From the NCBI GenBank assembly GCA_026418175.1, contig JAOABX010000004.1, positions 1 through 64,000 on the forward strand: a stretch of DNA of 64,000 bases, read 5' to 3'. The position numbers and the translations under genes were made by a program. Positions 45,725 through 54,374 of the stretch are shown here, piece by piece. A model generated the notes under the pieces. That model did not search any database. It was given only the letters and a program-made list of their open reading frames with translations, and was not told where the DNA came from. Numbering within the stretch: the first letter of the stretch is position 1; the number at the start of each line of letters is the position of its first letter. This DNA comes from Flavobacteriales bacterium. GTDB lineage: Bacteria; Bacteroidota; Bacteroidia; CAIKAF01.

Positions 45725-47059
45725 TTATTTCATACGTACCGTGGTTGATTCATTGATCCAACATCCCACAGTGTAGGCTTGTCCTTCTTTAAATCCGTCA
45801 AAGAAACACTGGTCTTTACCGGGATAATTTGCAGCAGCTACGCCAATCTTACGATTTGCCTCATCAGCACAAGAAGGATCAATACTTTTGGCATATACGT
45901 ACTTATCAACCGCAGCCCAAAACACTGCACGGTCTTCGCATGGGTTTCCAACGTTGCAACGAGAGGCACTACCTGCATATAGATCTCCAATAAAGATGTA
46001 AGGTTTTCCCCAATTTTCACGAAGTTTAGCCGCATTTTTTGCACTGTTCCGAGCTTGAGTGTATTGGCCTTTTTCTGCCTGGGTTAAAGCTAATTCCATA
46101 TAAAGTTGGGCTTTATCGTCATTCTGTGCAGACAAATCAATGGCTTTTTCGTAGTTGGTTTGCGCTTTGTCAATGTTCCCAAGCAATACGTGCATTCGTG
46201 CCAGTTTCTTATACCCATCGGCACTTGGATTAAAGCTTACATTTTTATCAAACAAATCCAATATCACTTTTTCACTTCTATATTTTTCATCTTTGAGGCA
46301 TTTTTTTCTATCCAATGCATCTACTGTTCTTTTTACCCAGGTAGCATTTTCTTTGTTTGCATCAAAACTTCTTTTGAGGATATCTACCAGGTTTTCGCAA
46401 GTAAGGCAGCTACCGGCTAATTGATCTACATTCTCTTGGGCCTTCAGGTTATTTTTATACTTCACCGTATCCTTATCTTCATAACGTTTTAGGTTTTCAT
46501 CTATGTACTCACTTAAAACATTATAAACATTAATTACATCGTCGCAAGTAAATTTACCTTTGGTATTAAGAATGGCTGTATATTGCATGTAGGTACTCAT
46601 AACACTGGCTTGAGATTCGGCTCCTTCTAATTCAACCGAACGTTTTGCCAATTCATAAATTTGATCAACTTGATCTTTGCGGTATAAAGCAATATAGTTC
46701 GCTTTTTTCCCAAGAATAAATCCTTCTTTTCCGTACTTTTCATCTTTTTTGCCTACTTCTATTCGTTTATCAAGTAACAGAAGTAGGGTGTCTATCATTC
46801 CTTGTTTTACTTTTTCATCTTTTGCTTTGGTAATATAGTGATTGAGCAGCTCTTCGCCACGTATATATAAGCCTGTACCTACTTCCGGACATTCATTAAG
46901 CAAAAAGCGAAATGAAGGGAGAGCATATTCATAATTTTTTGTTTTCATGTTCTCCGTAAAAATTGAAAACTCTTTTTTACAATCGTCGTTATTCACGTTG
47001 TTGGCCTGAAAGCCGATCATAGCGCTGAAGGCAACTGCTACTAAACTTGAACCAATCAT
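45725..47059 (-). CDS. TPR-containing secreted protein, 444 aa
   Basis: A short hydrophobic N-terminus (1-20) suggests export. The middle and C-terminal half contain TPR-like units, for example YKKLARMHVLLGNIDKAQTNYEKAIDLS and KAQLYMELALTQAEKGQYTQARNSAKNAAKL, and two Cys pairs (GSCLTCENL, RCNVGNPC). Similar proteins sit upstream of lptC in many Bacteroidota; the role is not known. It lies between the barrel gene and lptC in the block. Confidence 0.82.
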   Translation of the reverse strand: MIGSSLVAVAFSAMIGFQANNVNNDDCKKEFSIFTENMKTKNYEYALPSFRFLLNECPEVGTGLYIRGEELLNHYITKAKDEKVKQGMIDTLLLLLDKRIEVGKKDEKYGKEGFILGKKANYIALYRKDQVDQIYELAKRSVELEGAESQASVMSTYMQYTAILNTKGKFTCDDVINVYNVLSEYIDENLKRYEDKDTVKYKNNLKAQENVDQLAGSCLTCENLVDILKRSFDANKENATWVKRTVDALDRKKCLKDEKYRSEKVILDLFDKNVSFNPSADGYKKLARMHVLLGNIDKAQTNYEKAIDLSAQNDDKAQLYMELALTQAEKGQYTQARNSAKNAAKLRENWGKPYIFIGDLYAGSASRCNVGNPCEDRAVFWAAVDKYVYAKSIDPSCADEANRKIGVAAANYPGKDQCFFDGFKEGQAYTVGCWINESTTVRMK

Positions 47060-47074
47060 AACATTATATATATT

Positions 47075-48505
47075 TTAATTAAACCTTCTTTTTATAAACC
47101 ATTTATCTCGGATTGTTATACCTACATTCAAACGAAAGAAACTTTCATTGATTAATCCTCCATTTCTGGAATTTGCAAATCCTCCTACCAGGTTGAGGTT
47201 GATGTAGGATAAAATCCTGCGGGATTCGGTTTCGCTATAAACTTTATTTCCGAAAGCCAGCGGTAATCCCAACCCAAAACTTATGCCAACTTCATCTACC
47301 GGATGAGTGTCTGGCCGAAAATAGCGGTTTTGATATCTTACACCGGCACGGTAAAGAATATTTTTAAAGAATTGATTTTTGCCCAGATTTTTATTTCGGT
47401 ATGGAGGATCAATTTCTGCACCCAAGCTAATGCCCCAGGTATCATGGTATAAATTTACCGGTTGATCAAAATATCTAAAATCAGACCATTTGGCAAAGTT
47501 AAAATCTGCTGCCAGGCTCCATGATATTGCATTGGTAAAGTGAATTCCTGCGGTTACGGCATGAGGTAAGGTGATTGCACCTTCGGAAGTGGGTACAATT
47601 TTAAATGTATCCACACCTAGTTCCGTGTTTCCTGCCAGGTATTGAATTCCAAGTTGGTCATACCGGGCAGTGATTGATCTTCCTAACGTATAACTTGCTC
47701 CCACATTAAAATAAATTCGAGATGTTTTATATGGCCATAAGCGTCGCGGAATAATAGAATCTTTAGGCATTTCATTGGGACGAATATGCCTTTTGGTTTT
47801 AAACCAGTGATGTATCTGGATGCCTACATCCAATGAAAACTCACGTACATTTACTTTTTCCTGTACCCTACTGCTCAGGTACCCCTGATTTAATGGCATG
47901 ATTAAAGAACGGTTTCGGTCTGTATTACCAAAAATAAAATGAGCATTGGCTCCAAACGAAATATATTTTGATAGCCTAAATCCATTTCCCAAGGTTACTT
48001 GATTGATTCCTCCGGTTCCATTATACAATGCTTTCACCATTACAGTATCATTACCGAAATATTGAGTAACTGTATCTGAAAATGAATATCCTACCTGCGA
48101 ATAGGGACTGAAGCCCATGAATAATCCCCATCCGAAATGCTTTTTTTTGATGACCGGTATTCCCAAGCCTATCTGATTGATGTATGTATTTACATCCCTG
48201 TACGGCTGAGTGTTAATGGTTCGATGGATAACATTATTTTCAAATCCAAATATAAATTGCGTTACATCAATGGCTGTGTAGGCAGCCGGATTTAAAAAAT
48301 TGATGGTGTTTGAATCGCGAAGCCCGGCAAAAATACCTCCCATGCCTGAGCCGTTTTGCAAGCTATTCTGTTGTGGAGACCCAATGCCATAAAATGAATA
48401 GGGAGATTGAGAGTCAATTTGTGCATTTAGGCTTCCTGAGAGTTGTAAAAACAACAATAATATAGGGCCTGTGATGCAGGAACCGATTTGTTTATTCTTT
48501 TTCAA
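47075..48505 (-). CDS. outer membrane beta-barrel protein, FadL/OmpP1-like, 476 aa
   Basis: The body begins SPYSFYGIGSPQQNSLQNGSGMGG with NFLNPAAYTAID, the Gly/Pro/Asn-rich opening seen in FadL/OmpP1-like Bacteroidota barrels, and then has alternating strands to an arginine/Asn end. The open frame extends upstream into coaX to 48559, but that part lacks a signal-like start. A TTG at 48505 (LKKNKQIGSCITG) would give a clean signal peptide ending SLNAQ, overlapping coaX by 14 bases, so I use it. Cargo unknown. Confidence 0.78.
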   Translation of the reverse strand: MKKNKQIGSCITGPILLLFLQLSGSLNAQIDSQSPYSFYGIGSPQQNSLQNGSGMGGIFAGLRDSNTINFLNPAAYTAIDVTQFIFGFENNVIHRTINTQPYRDVNTYINQIGLGIPVIKKKHFGWGLFMGFSPYSQVGYSFSDTVTQYFGNDTVMVKALYNGTGGINQVTLGNGFRLSKYISFGANAHFIFGNTDRNRSLIMPLNQGYLSSRVQEKVNVREFSLDVGIQIHHWFKTKRHIRPNEMPKDSIIPRRLWPYKTSRIYFNVGASYTLGRSITARYDQLGIQYLAGNTELGVDTFKIVPTSEGAITLPHAVTAGIHFTNAISWSLAADFNFAKWSDFRYFDQPVNLYHDTWGISLGAEIDPPYRNKNLGKNQFFKNILYRAGVRYQNRYFRPDTHPVDEVGISFGLGLPLAFGNKVYSETESRRILSYINLNLVGGFANSRNGGLINESFFRLNVGITIRDKWFIKRRFN

Positions 48506-49238
48506 TATTGTATGATAAAATTTCCAATAGACCATACAAGGCCAGATTGGGATGTGCAAAAATCTTATTTTTTAAGTATTTGCCAAAATGCGGAGCATCT
48601 CCACCGGTTAAAATAATGTTAAGCGGCGAAAAATTTTTCTGATATTTATTTATCATCCAGTCTATTTCTCCCACTATTCCACCCATTGTTGCGCTTAAAA
48701 TGCTTTGAACGGTATTTACACCCGGATATTTTTCTAAAAAATCGTTAGGATTTGTAACGGGTAATTTGCCGGTATAATGATGCAAAGCATCAAGACGCAT
48801 ATTCAATCCAGGAGAAATTCCTCCTCCTAAGTATTCTCCTGATTTATTGATTAGTTCATAATTGATACATGTGCCGCAATCAATTACCAATGAGTTTTCA
48901 CCTCGAAATAATGACCATGCACCTACAGCATCTGCCAATCGGTCATAACCCAAAGTATGAGGGGTTTCGTAACAGTTTTTAATTGGGAGCGGAGTGCTAG
49001 CGTTTAATTGAATAAATGAAATCTTTAAATCTTCAAGTGCATGAAATAGTTTGGCCTGTTTATCATCTGTTGCTACAGAGCATACAATGGCATGTTTAAT
49101 TGTATAGTTTTTTAATTCATTGTGAAGTTGTTCTATTGACTGAATTCGAAAGCTTTTTATATCAATAAGCGATTTTGAGCTATGATGTATGGCATATTTT
49201 AAATTTGTATTACCCTGATCAATGGCCAGTAAAAACAT
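48492..49238 (-). CDS. coaX: type III pantothenate kinase
   Basis: CoaX phosphorylates pantothenate, the first step to coenzyme A. The acetate/sugar-kinase-fold motifs are present: IDQGNTNLKYAI (phosphate-1), VIDCGTCINYELI, GGGISPGLNMRLDALH and ILTGGDAPHF. Length 248 is normal and the type III form is the usual one in this phylum. It is the first gene of the conserved minus-strand block that ends at the PpiD gene. Confidence 0.93.
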   Translation of the reverse strand: MFLLAIDQGNTNLKYAIHHSSKSLIDIKSFRIQSIEQLHNELKNYTIKHAIVCSVATDDKQAKLFHALEDLKISFIQLNASTPLPIKNCYETPHTLGYDRLADAVGAWSLFRGENSLVIDCGTCINYELINKSGEYLGGGISPGLNMRLDALHHYTGKLPVTNPNDFLEKYPGVNTVQSILSATMGGIVGEIDWMINKYQKNFSPLNIILTGGDAPHFGKYLKNKIFAHPNLALYGLLEILSYNIEKE

Positions 49239-49317
49239 ACTCGATAATCTTAATAGTTAGATTAAATTGTAATTTACACTACAAATTACAGGAAATGTTA
49301 CGATTTCAAACAAACCA

Positions 49318-49348
49318 TTTGGTTGAAATAAAAAAATAGCTACATTTG
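49318..49348 (+). promoter_or_regulatory. consensus Bacteroidota promoter for tRNA-Phe
   Basis: TTTG at 49318-49321, 19 bases, then TACATTTG at 49341-49348 match the full TTTG-N19-TAnnTTTG consensus. It lies 28 bases upstream of the mature tRNA 5' end. Confidence 0.75.
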
Positions 49349-49376
49349 CCGTCCTAAAATGTTCATTGAGTAACTC

Positions 49377-49452
49377 GGTTTGGTAGCTCAGTTGGTAGAG
49401 CAAAGGACTGAAAATCCTTGTGTCGGCGGTTCGATTCCGCCCCAAACCACCA
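49377..49452 (+). tRNA. tRNA-Phe (anticodon GAA), CCA encoded
   Basis: A cloverleaf fits: acceptor GGTTTGG paired to CCAAACC, D-arm GCTC/GAGC, anticodon arm AAGGA-CTGAAAA-TCCTT with GAA, T-arm with GTTCGATTC, discriminator A and encoded CCA (49450-49452). A hairpin terminator follows at once. Confidence 0.95.
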
Positions 49453-49480
49453 AGCCCCATTATCTGGGGCTTTTTTATTT
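49453..49480 (+). terminator. rho-independent terminator after tRNA-Phe
   Basis: AGCCCCA and its complement form a 7-bp stem with a 5-base loop (49453-49471), followed by a T-rich run. It sits right after the tRNA CCA end. Confidence 0.85.
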
Positions 49481-49520
49481 TTATTCTTTTCTATATTTAA
49501 TTTGATGCGATAAAAAACGC

Positions 49521-49528
49521 TAATTTTG
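49521..49528 (+). promoter_or_regulatory. possible -7 promoter element for the KtrA-like gene
   Basis: TAATTTTG fits TAnnTTTG 24 bases before the ATG; a TTTG lies at 49501-49504 but only 16 bases upstream, shorter than the usual 19. Confidence 0.4.
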
Positions 49529-49551
49529 TTATATAAGAAATTTGAATATTC

Positions 49552-50247
49552 ATGAACTCTTCCCGATTTGCAGTGATAGGACTTGGGCAATTCGGTACTT
49601 CTATTGCCCGTGAATTATCCATGCGTGGTGCAGAAGTGCTTGCCATTGATAATAACGAAGACCATATTGATGCCGTAAGTGGGGAAGTAGCATTTGGCGT
49701 TACTATGGATGCCACGGATCTCAAAGCCCTTAAGGCGCAAAATATTCAAGACATGGATGCAGTGATCGTGGCTATTGGTGAAGATTTTGATGCCTTGCTG
49801 CTTTGTGTGGTATTACTTATGGAACTGAATGTAAAACGGATAATTGCCCGAGCAGAAGGCCGTCATCAGCGAATGATTTTAGAAAAAATAGGGGTGAAGG
49901 AAATTTTATCACCAGAAGACGAAATTGGTAAGCTGGTAGCAGAAAAGCTGGTAAACCCAAGCATTATTTCCTGTATCGCATTGCCCGATGATCATGAAAT
50001 TGTAGAAATAATGACACCTCCGGGAATAGCTAATCGAACACTTGAAGATATTAACTTGCGAAATAAATACCGATTGAATCTTATAACTCTAAAACGTGAA
50101 TTTGAAGAAGAAAGAAACGGAGTGAAGGTGAAAGAGCAACATATTATTGGAGTTCCAACATCTGATACCGTAATTCGCCCCAACGATACCATCATTGTAT
50201 TTGGAAAAATAAAAGATATTCAGCGATTTGTAGAGATTAATCAGTAA
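49552..50247 (+). CDS. TrkA/KtrA-type potassium uptake regulatory protein
   Basis: The 231-residue protein has an RCK N-domain with the GLGQFGTS dinucleotide-binding loop (residues 10-17), AIDNNEDHID, and a TrkA-C-type C-terminal domain (about 145-230). It would gate a membrane K+ channel protein in response to NAD(H) or ATP/ADP. No TrkH/KtrB membrane subunit is adjacent in the window, so its partner is encoded elsewhere. Confidence 0.9.
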   Translation: MNSSRFAVIGLGQFGTSIARELSMRGAEVLAIDNNEDHIDAVSGEVAFGVTMDATDLKALKAQNIQDMDAVIVAIGEDFDALLLCVVLLMELNVKRIIARAEGRHQRMILEKIGVKEILSPEDEIGKLVAEKLVNPSIISCIALPDDHEIVEIMTPPGIANRTLEDINLRNKYRLNLITLKREFEEERNGVKVKEQHIIGVPTSDTVIRPNDTIIVFGKIKDIQRFVEINQ

Positions 50248-50327
50248 TTGTTTTTGCATATCTCGGCGTATATTCTGATATTTTACTATTTTTATGTTAT
50301 CATTGTTTTAAGTCATATTCTTTCATT

Positions 50328-52430
50328 ATGAAAAAAATCATTTCAGCAGCTCTTTTTGCAACCTTCCCTTGCATGCATTTATCTTTGTTTGCTCAGCATA
50401 ATGACTGGTGCGGCACTGACAAAAAGATGGAGGAAATTCGTCAAAAATATCCTGAAAGGCATATAGAATGGGAAAATTTAAATCAATGGATTGAAGAAAA
50501 TGCCGAATATATCATGTCAACATCCGAAGGAGGGCAGTTTATTATTCCTATGGTTGTTCATGTAATTCATAACTATGGATCAGAAAATATTTCTGATGCA
50601 CAAATTGTAGATGCAATTCGAATTTTAAATGAAGATTACAATAAACAAAATGCCGATACAGCAAATATTGTTCCTGCATTCAAGCCGATTGCCGGCAATG
50701 CACAGTTTGTTTTTAGATTAGCTACTAAAGATCCGAATGGTAATTGTACAAATGGAATAACCCGCACCCCTTCTTTGCTTACATATGATGCTGATGATGA
50801 TTCAAAAATTATCAGCTGGCCACGTGCCAAATATTTTAATTTTTGGGTAGTTAATAATATATATACCGATCAGTCTGGAACTGTAACTGCTGGTTATGCA
50901 ACGTTACCCGGGTTTTCAGTAGATGGAACCGATGGAATTATTTTGGATGATAATTATGTAGGAAGTATAGGCACATCAAATGGGGCGAATTTTAATAAAC
51001 GAGTACTAACTCATGAAGCCGGCCATTTTTTCAACCTACTTCACCCGTGGGGTAATGGGCAAATAGGAACCACTTGCAGTGGTTCAGATTTTGTTTCGGA
51101 TACTCCACCTACCAAAGGTGCATTTAGTACTTGTCCATTAACAAAAGATGAATGTGGATCGCTTGAAAATGTGCAAAATTTTATGGATTATGCCATCTGT
51201 ACCAACATGTTTACCAATGGTCAGGTAACTCGTATGACAACTGCCATAAACAGCACTACCGGACAACGCCGCAGTCTTTGGCAGCCTTCAAATTTAACAG
51301 CCACTGGTACCAATGATCCTTATACCTATCCGGCCAATTGTGCACCTATCGCTGATTTTAAATCAAATCGTTATTCAGTGTGTGTCGGTGGTTCAATTAC
51401 CTTTACAGATCAGTCGTATAATGCTACCCCCACATCATGGAACTGGACCTTTACTGATGGTACGAATACTCTAAATTCAACGCAACAAAATCCAACCATT
51501 ACATTTAATCATCCGGGTATTTATAATGTTACGTTAACTGTAAGTGCTCCAGGAGGCAATGGTTCTGTAACAAAAAATAATTATGTTCAGGTATATGATG
51601 TCAATGCTGATTTTTCAAGCTTTTTATACGAAGATAGTTTTGACAATAGCCCACTTGCTTCAGGCCGCTGGGATTCTCAATATGACTGGTCTTCTAATGT
51701 GGGTTGGCAGGAAACTACACTTGCCTCTTATACTGCACCGAATGCATTACGTGTAAATAATTACGGAAGCCAAAAAGGAATTAGCTATTCTGTAGTTTCT
51801 CCATCGTATGATTTTTCTGCCATTGAGGGAACTCCGACCCTTACTTTTAAATATGCCTTTGCCCGACGTACCAATGATGATTTGGATCAGATGAGGGTGT
51901 ATATTTCATCTAATTGTGGTCAAACCTGGAATGTTCGTTGGAGTAAAGAAGGAGCTGACCTGGCAACTGTAAGTAACAAAACTAATAATTGGGCACCTTC
52001 TTCTTCTGCTGATTGGAGAAGTGTAACACTTACTAACTTGGCTGCCTGGGCAAATTCTAACAATGTTCGTTTTCGTTTTGAATTCAATAGTGATGGAGGC
52101 AACAATATTTATTTGGATGATATTAATATTGTTGGGCCAAATGTTGGTATAGAATCATTCACAGATGCCAGTTTCTCTCTTGTGGCTTATCCTAATCCGA
52201 CAGTTAACCAAATAACAGTATCCTTTGAAGTGCCTGTAATAACGATAGCTTATTTTGAACTAATGGATATGACCGGACGGGTTCTAAAAAAATCTCCTTT
52301 GCTTTCTTTTATTCCAGGAGAAGCCAACTATGTGATTACATTGCCTGAAGGGATTTCGAATGGAATGTATTTGCTGAATGCTTATATGGGTGAATCACGT
52401 TATACAAAAAAAATACTGATTCAGAAATAA
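50328..52430 (+). CDS. secreted M43 zinc metalloprotease with PKD domain and T9SS type A C-terminal sorting domain
   Basis: A signal peptide (1-24, ending LFAQ) precedes a pappalysin-type protease domain: HEAGHFFNLLH at about 229-239 is the HExxHxxGxxH zinc site, and FMDYAICTNMFTNGQ holds the Met-turn. A PKD domain follows at about 340-425 (FTDQSYNATPTSWNWTFTDG), then a carbohydrate-binding-like beta region (about 435-600) with an acidic cluster. The end has YPNPTVNQITVSF and a KKILIQK finish, a type A T9SS sorting domain. It is exported through the outer membrane and probably cleaves extracellular protein. Confidence 0.93.
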   Translation: MKKIISAALFATFPCMHLSLFAQHNDWCGTDKKMEEIRQKYPERHIEWENLNQWIEENAEYIMSTSEGGQFIIPMVVHVIHNYGSENISDAQIVDAIRILNEDYNKQNADTANIVPAFKPIAGNAQFVFRLATKDPNGNCTNGITRTPSLLTYDADDDSKIISWPRAKYFNFWVVNNIYTDQSGTVTAGYATLPGFSVDGTDGIILDDNYVGSIGTSNGANFNKRVLTHEAGHFFNLLHPWGNGQIGTTCSGSDFVSDTPPTKGAFSTCPLTKDECGSLENVQNFMDYAICTNMFTNGQVTRMTTAINSTTGQRRSLWQPSNLTATGTNDPYTYPANCAPIADFKSNRYSVCVGGSITFTDQSYNATPTSWNWTFTDGTNTLNSTQQNPTITFNHPGIYNVTLTVSAPGGNGSVTKNNYVQVYDVNADFSSFLYEDSFDNSPLASGRWDSQYDWSSNVGWQETTLASYTAPNALRVNNYGSQKGISYSVVSPSYDFSAIEGTPTLTFKYAFARRTNDDLDQMRVYISSNCGQTWNVRWSKEGADLATVSNKTNNWAPSSSADWRSVTLTNLAAWANSNNVRFRFEFNSDGGNNIYLDDINIVGPNVGIESFTDASFSLVAYPNPTVNQITVSFEVPVITIAYFELMDMTGRVLKKSPLLSFIPGEANYVITLPEGISNGMYLLNAYMGESRYTKKILIQK

Positions 52431-52464
52431 AATCTTAGAATATATTCTAATTCTATATAAAAAT

Positions 52465-52496
52465 AAAAGGTTACCTGAAAGTAGGTAGCCTTTTAT
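52465..52496 (+). terminator. terminator between the M43 protease and epimerase genes
   Basis: AAAAGGTTACCT and AGGTAGCCTTTT form a 12-bp stem with one G-T pair, a 6-base loop, and a T-rich tail. It ends the protease transcript before the epimerase start at 52520. Confidence 0.65.
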
Positions 52497-52519
52497 AGTA
52501 TTTTCGAAATAAAGGTGAT

Positions 52520-52945
52520 ATGGTTGGAAAAATAGAACACATAGGCATTGCTGTAAAAGACTTAGAATCAGCCAATGCATTATATACACGCTTGCTAGGT
52601 ATTTCTCCTTATAAACAGGAAATTGTAGAAAGTGAAGGTGTTCATACTTCTTTTTTTATGGCCGGTGTGAATAAAATAGAACTATTACAAGGAATTAATG
52701 AAGGCAATGCGATTAGTAGTTTTATTGAAAAGCGGGGTGAGGGGATTCACCACATTGCATTTCATGTGGAAGATATAGAAGCCGAAATGGCTCGTCTTAA
52801 GGCAGAAGGATTTCGGTTAATTCATGAAAAACCTAAACGAGGAGCTGATAATAAATTGATTTGCTTTGTGCATCCGAAGGATTCTCAAGGAGTTTTAATT
52901 GAGCTTTGTCAGGATATTAATGAAGAAAAAAATATCAAAAAATGA
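52520..52945 (+). CDS. mce: methylmalonyl-CoA epimerase
   Basis: The 141-residue VOC-fold protein starts MVGKIEHIGIAVKDLESANALYTRLLG and has GIHHIAFHVED and GVLIELCQD; the His, His and Glu residues in these strands are the metal ligands of the epimerase. It interconverts (R)- and (S)-methylmalonyl-CoA in propionate metabolism. The mutase genes are not in the window. Its stop overlaps the prsW-like start. Confidence 0.92.
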   Translation: MVGKIEHIGIAVKDLESANALYTRLLGISPYKQEIVESEGVHTSFFMAGVNKIELLQGINEGNAISSFIEKRGEGIHHIAFHVEDIEAEMARLKAEGFRLIHEKPKRGADNKLICFVHPKDSQGVLIELCQDINEEKNIKK

Positions 52946-53634
52946 GTTTTTTGATACTCATGGGTTTGGCCATTGCGCCGGGCATTGGTTTGGCTATATA
53001 TATTTATTTCCGTGATAAATATGATAAAGAACCATTGTGGATTCTCCTGATTTCATTTTTTATGGGGATATTAAGTACCATACCAACCATAATTTCTGAA
53101 GTGTTCGTTGCTAACATTCCGCTTATTGAACAACGTGTTTTTTTATTAGCATTTTTTGGAATTGCTTTCATTGAGGAATTCTGGAAAATGTTTTTTGTAA
53201 TGATTTATGCTTATCGCAAAAAAGCATTTGATGAACCTTACGATGGTATTACTTATTGTGTGATGGTATCTATGGGCTTTGCTACAGCTGAGAATGTGCT
53301 GTATGTAATGGAAGGAGGATGGAGTGTAGCTTTATTACGCATGTTCACAGCTGTACCTGCACATGCTACTTTCGGGATTATGATGGGATATTTTATGGGA
53401 TTGGCAAAGTTTTCTATACATCTTAAGTTTTTATACCTTGTTACTGCTTTTTTGTCAGCTGCCATATTTCATGGAGGGTATGATTATTTTTTGCTTGTTC
53501 AGAATATTCCTGGAATTTGGCTTGGAGCCTTTGTTTCGCTGGGAGTAGCAGTTTACCTCTCATTACGTGCCATAAAAATTCATAGCCGTAATTCTCCATT
53601 TGGCACCACTGCTACAACTGATTTTTTAACTTGA
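52942..53634 (+). CDS. PrsW family intramembrane metalloprotease
   Basis: The 230-residue polytopic protein (seven to eight helices) has the PrsW family pair EEFWKM (about 78-83) with the EExxK metal-binding pattern, and later FATAENVLYV plus VPAHATFGIMMGYFMG and AIFHGGYDYF, the conserved His/Asn/Glu helices. In Bacillus PrsW is site-1 protease for an anti-sigma factor. The substrate here is unknown. It overlaps the epimerase by 4 bases and the convergent HAD gene by 23 bases. Confidence 0.88.
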   Translation: MSFLILMGLAIAPGIGLAIYIYFRDKYDKEPLWILLISFFMGILSTIPTIISEVFVANIPLIEQRVFLLAFFGIAFIEEFWKMFFVMIYAYRKKAFDEPYDGITYCVMVSMGFATAENVLYVMEGGWSVALLRMFTAVPAHATFGIMMGYFMGLAKFSIHLKFLYLVTAFLSAAIFHGGYDYFLLVQNIPGIWLGAFVSLGVAVYLSLRAIKIHSRNSPFGTTATTDFLT

Positions 53635-54256
53635 GCAGTTCTTTTGTAACGTGTTCAAATGTTTCACCCTGTTCAGGATGAATACGCCTAGCTAGTAAAC
53701 CTACCTGAAGGGCACCTGCTACGTTGACGGCAGAATCGTCAATAAATAAGGTTTCCTTTAATTCCAAATTTTGTTCATGAACTATATGTAAAAATGAGTC
53801 TGCTTCGGGTTTTCGTTTGCCAATTCTACAAGAATAATAAACTTTATCCATTACATCATGTATGGAGCTTTCAGGAAAATGGCGGCGATAAATAGCTTCA
53901 AATCCTTCTATGTGTAATTCATTAATGTTGCTGAGTAAAAATAACCGATAGTGTTGTTTAAGTTGTTTTAGTATTTCAATACGATGCGGGGGAAGGCCAA
54001 CTAAAATCGAATTCCATGCATTGAAAATAGCAGTAGGCGAAGTTCCTTCCGGGCTTCTGGAGTACAGATAATTCATGAATTCTTCGGTGCTTATTTTGCC
54101 TGTTTCATATAAGCTATACATGGGGTCTGGATGTGCAATGGAATAAATACTTTCCAAGTTATGCATGTTTAATTTGGCAAACTCGCGAATAGGTGCGTTA
54201 TAGTCAATATCCAGAATTACACCTCCCAGGTCGAAAATGATATTTTTAATAGGCAT
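53612..54256 (-). CDS. HAD family hydrolase, YihX-like phosphatase
   Basis: The first motif is IIFDLGGVILDI with Asp 9 the likely nucleophile and DLGG instead of DxD, as in the YihX-like HAD-IA group. FLLSNINELH is motif II (Ser/Asn), KRKPEADSF contributes the Lys, and LFIDDSAVNV is motif IV with the two Asp residues. Members hydrolyse sugar phosphates such as glucose-1-phosphate; substrate unknown here. Start at ATG 54256 gives 214 residues. On the minus strand a TAACTTTG (54261-54268) sits only 5 bases upstream, so the leader would be very short. Confidence 0.9.
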   Translation of the reverse strand: MPIKNIIFDLGGVILDIDYNAPIREFAKLNMHNLESIYSIAHPDPMYSLYETGKISTEEFMNYLYSRSPEGTSPTAIFNAWNSILVGLPPHRIEILKQLKQHYRLFLLSNINELHIEGFEAIYRRHFPESSIHDVMDKVYYSCRIGKRKPEADSFLHIVHEQNLELKETLFIDDSAVNVAGALQVGLLARRIHPEQGETFEHVTKELLKLKNQL

Positions 54257-54327
54257 AACGCAAAGTTAATAAAGGCAGTGTAAGAAATATTTGTGAAAAT
54301 GAATCAACATCGTGGGTGAAGCTTTTG

Positions 54328-54335
54328 TACCTTTG
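54328..54335 (+). promoter_or_regulatory. Bacteroidota -7 promoter element for uvrA
   Basis: TACCTTTG matches TAnnTTTG 40 bases before the ATG at 54375. It lies inside the longer open frame starting at 54312, which argues against that earlier start. Confidence 0.5.
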
Positions 54336-54374
54336 TACGTTAAACTATCTTTTGTTTATATTGTTAAAAGATTG

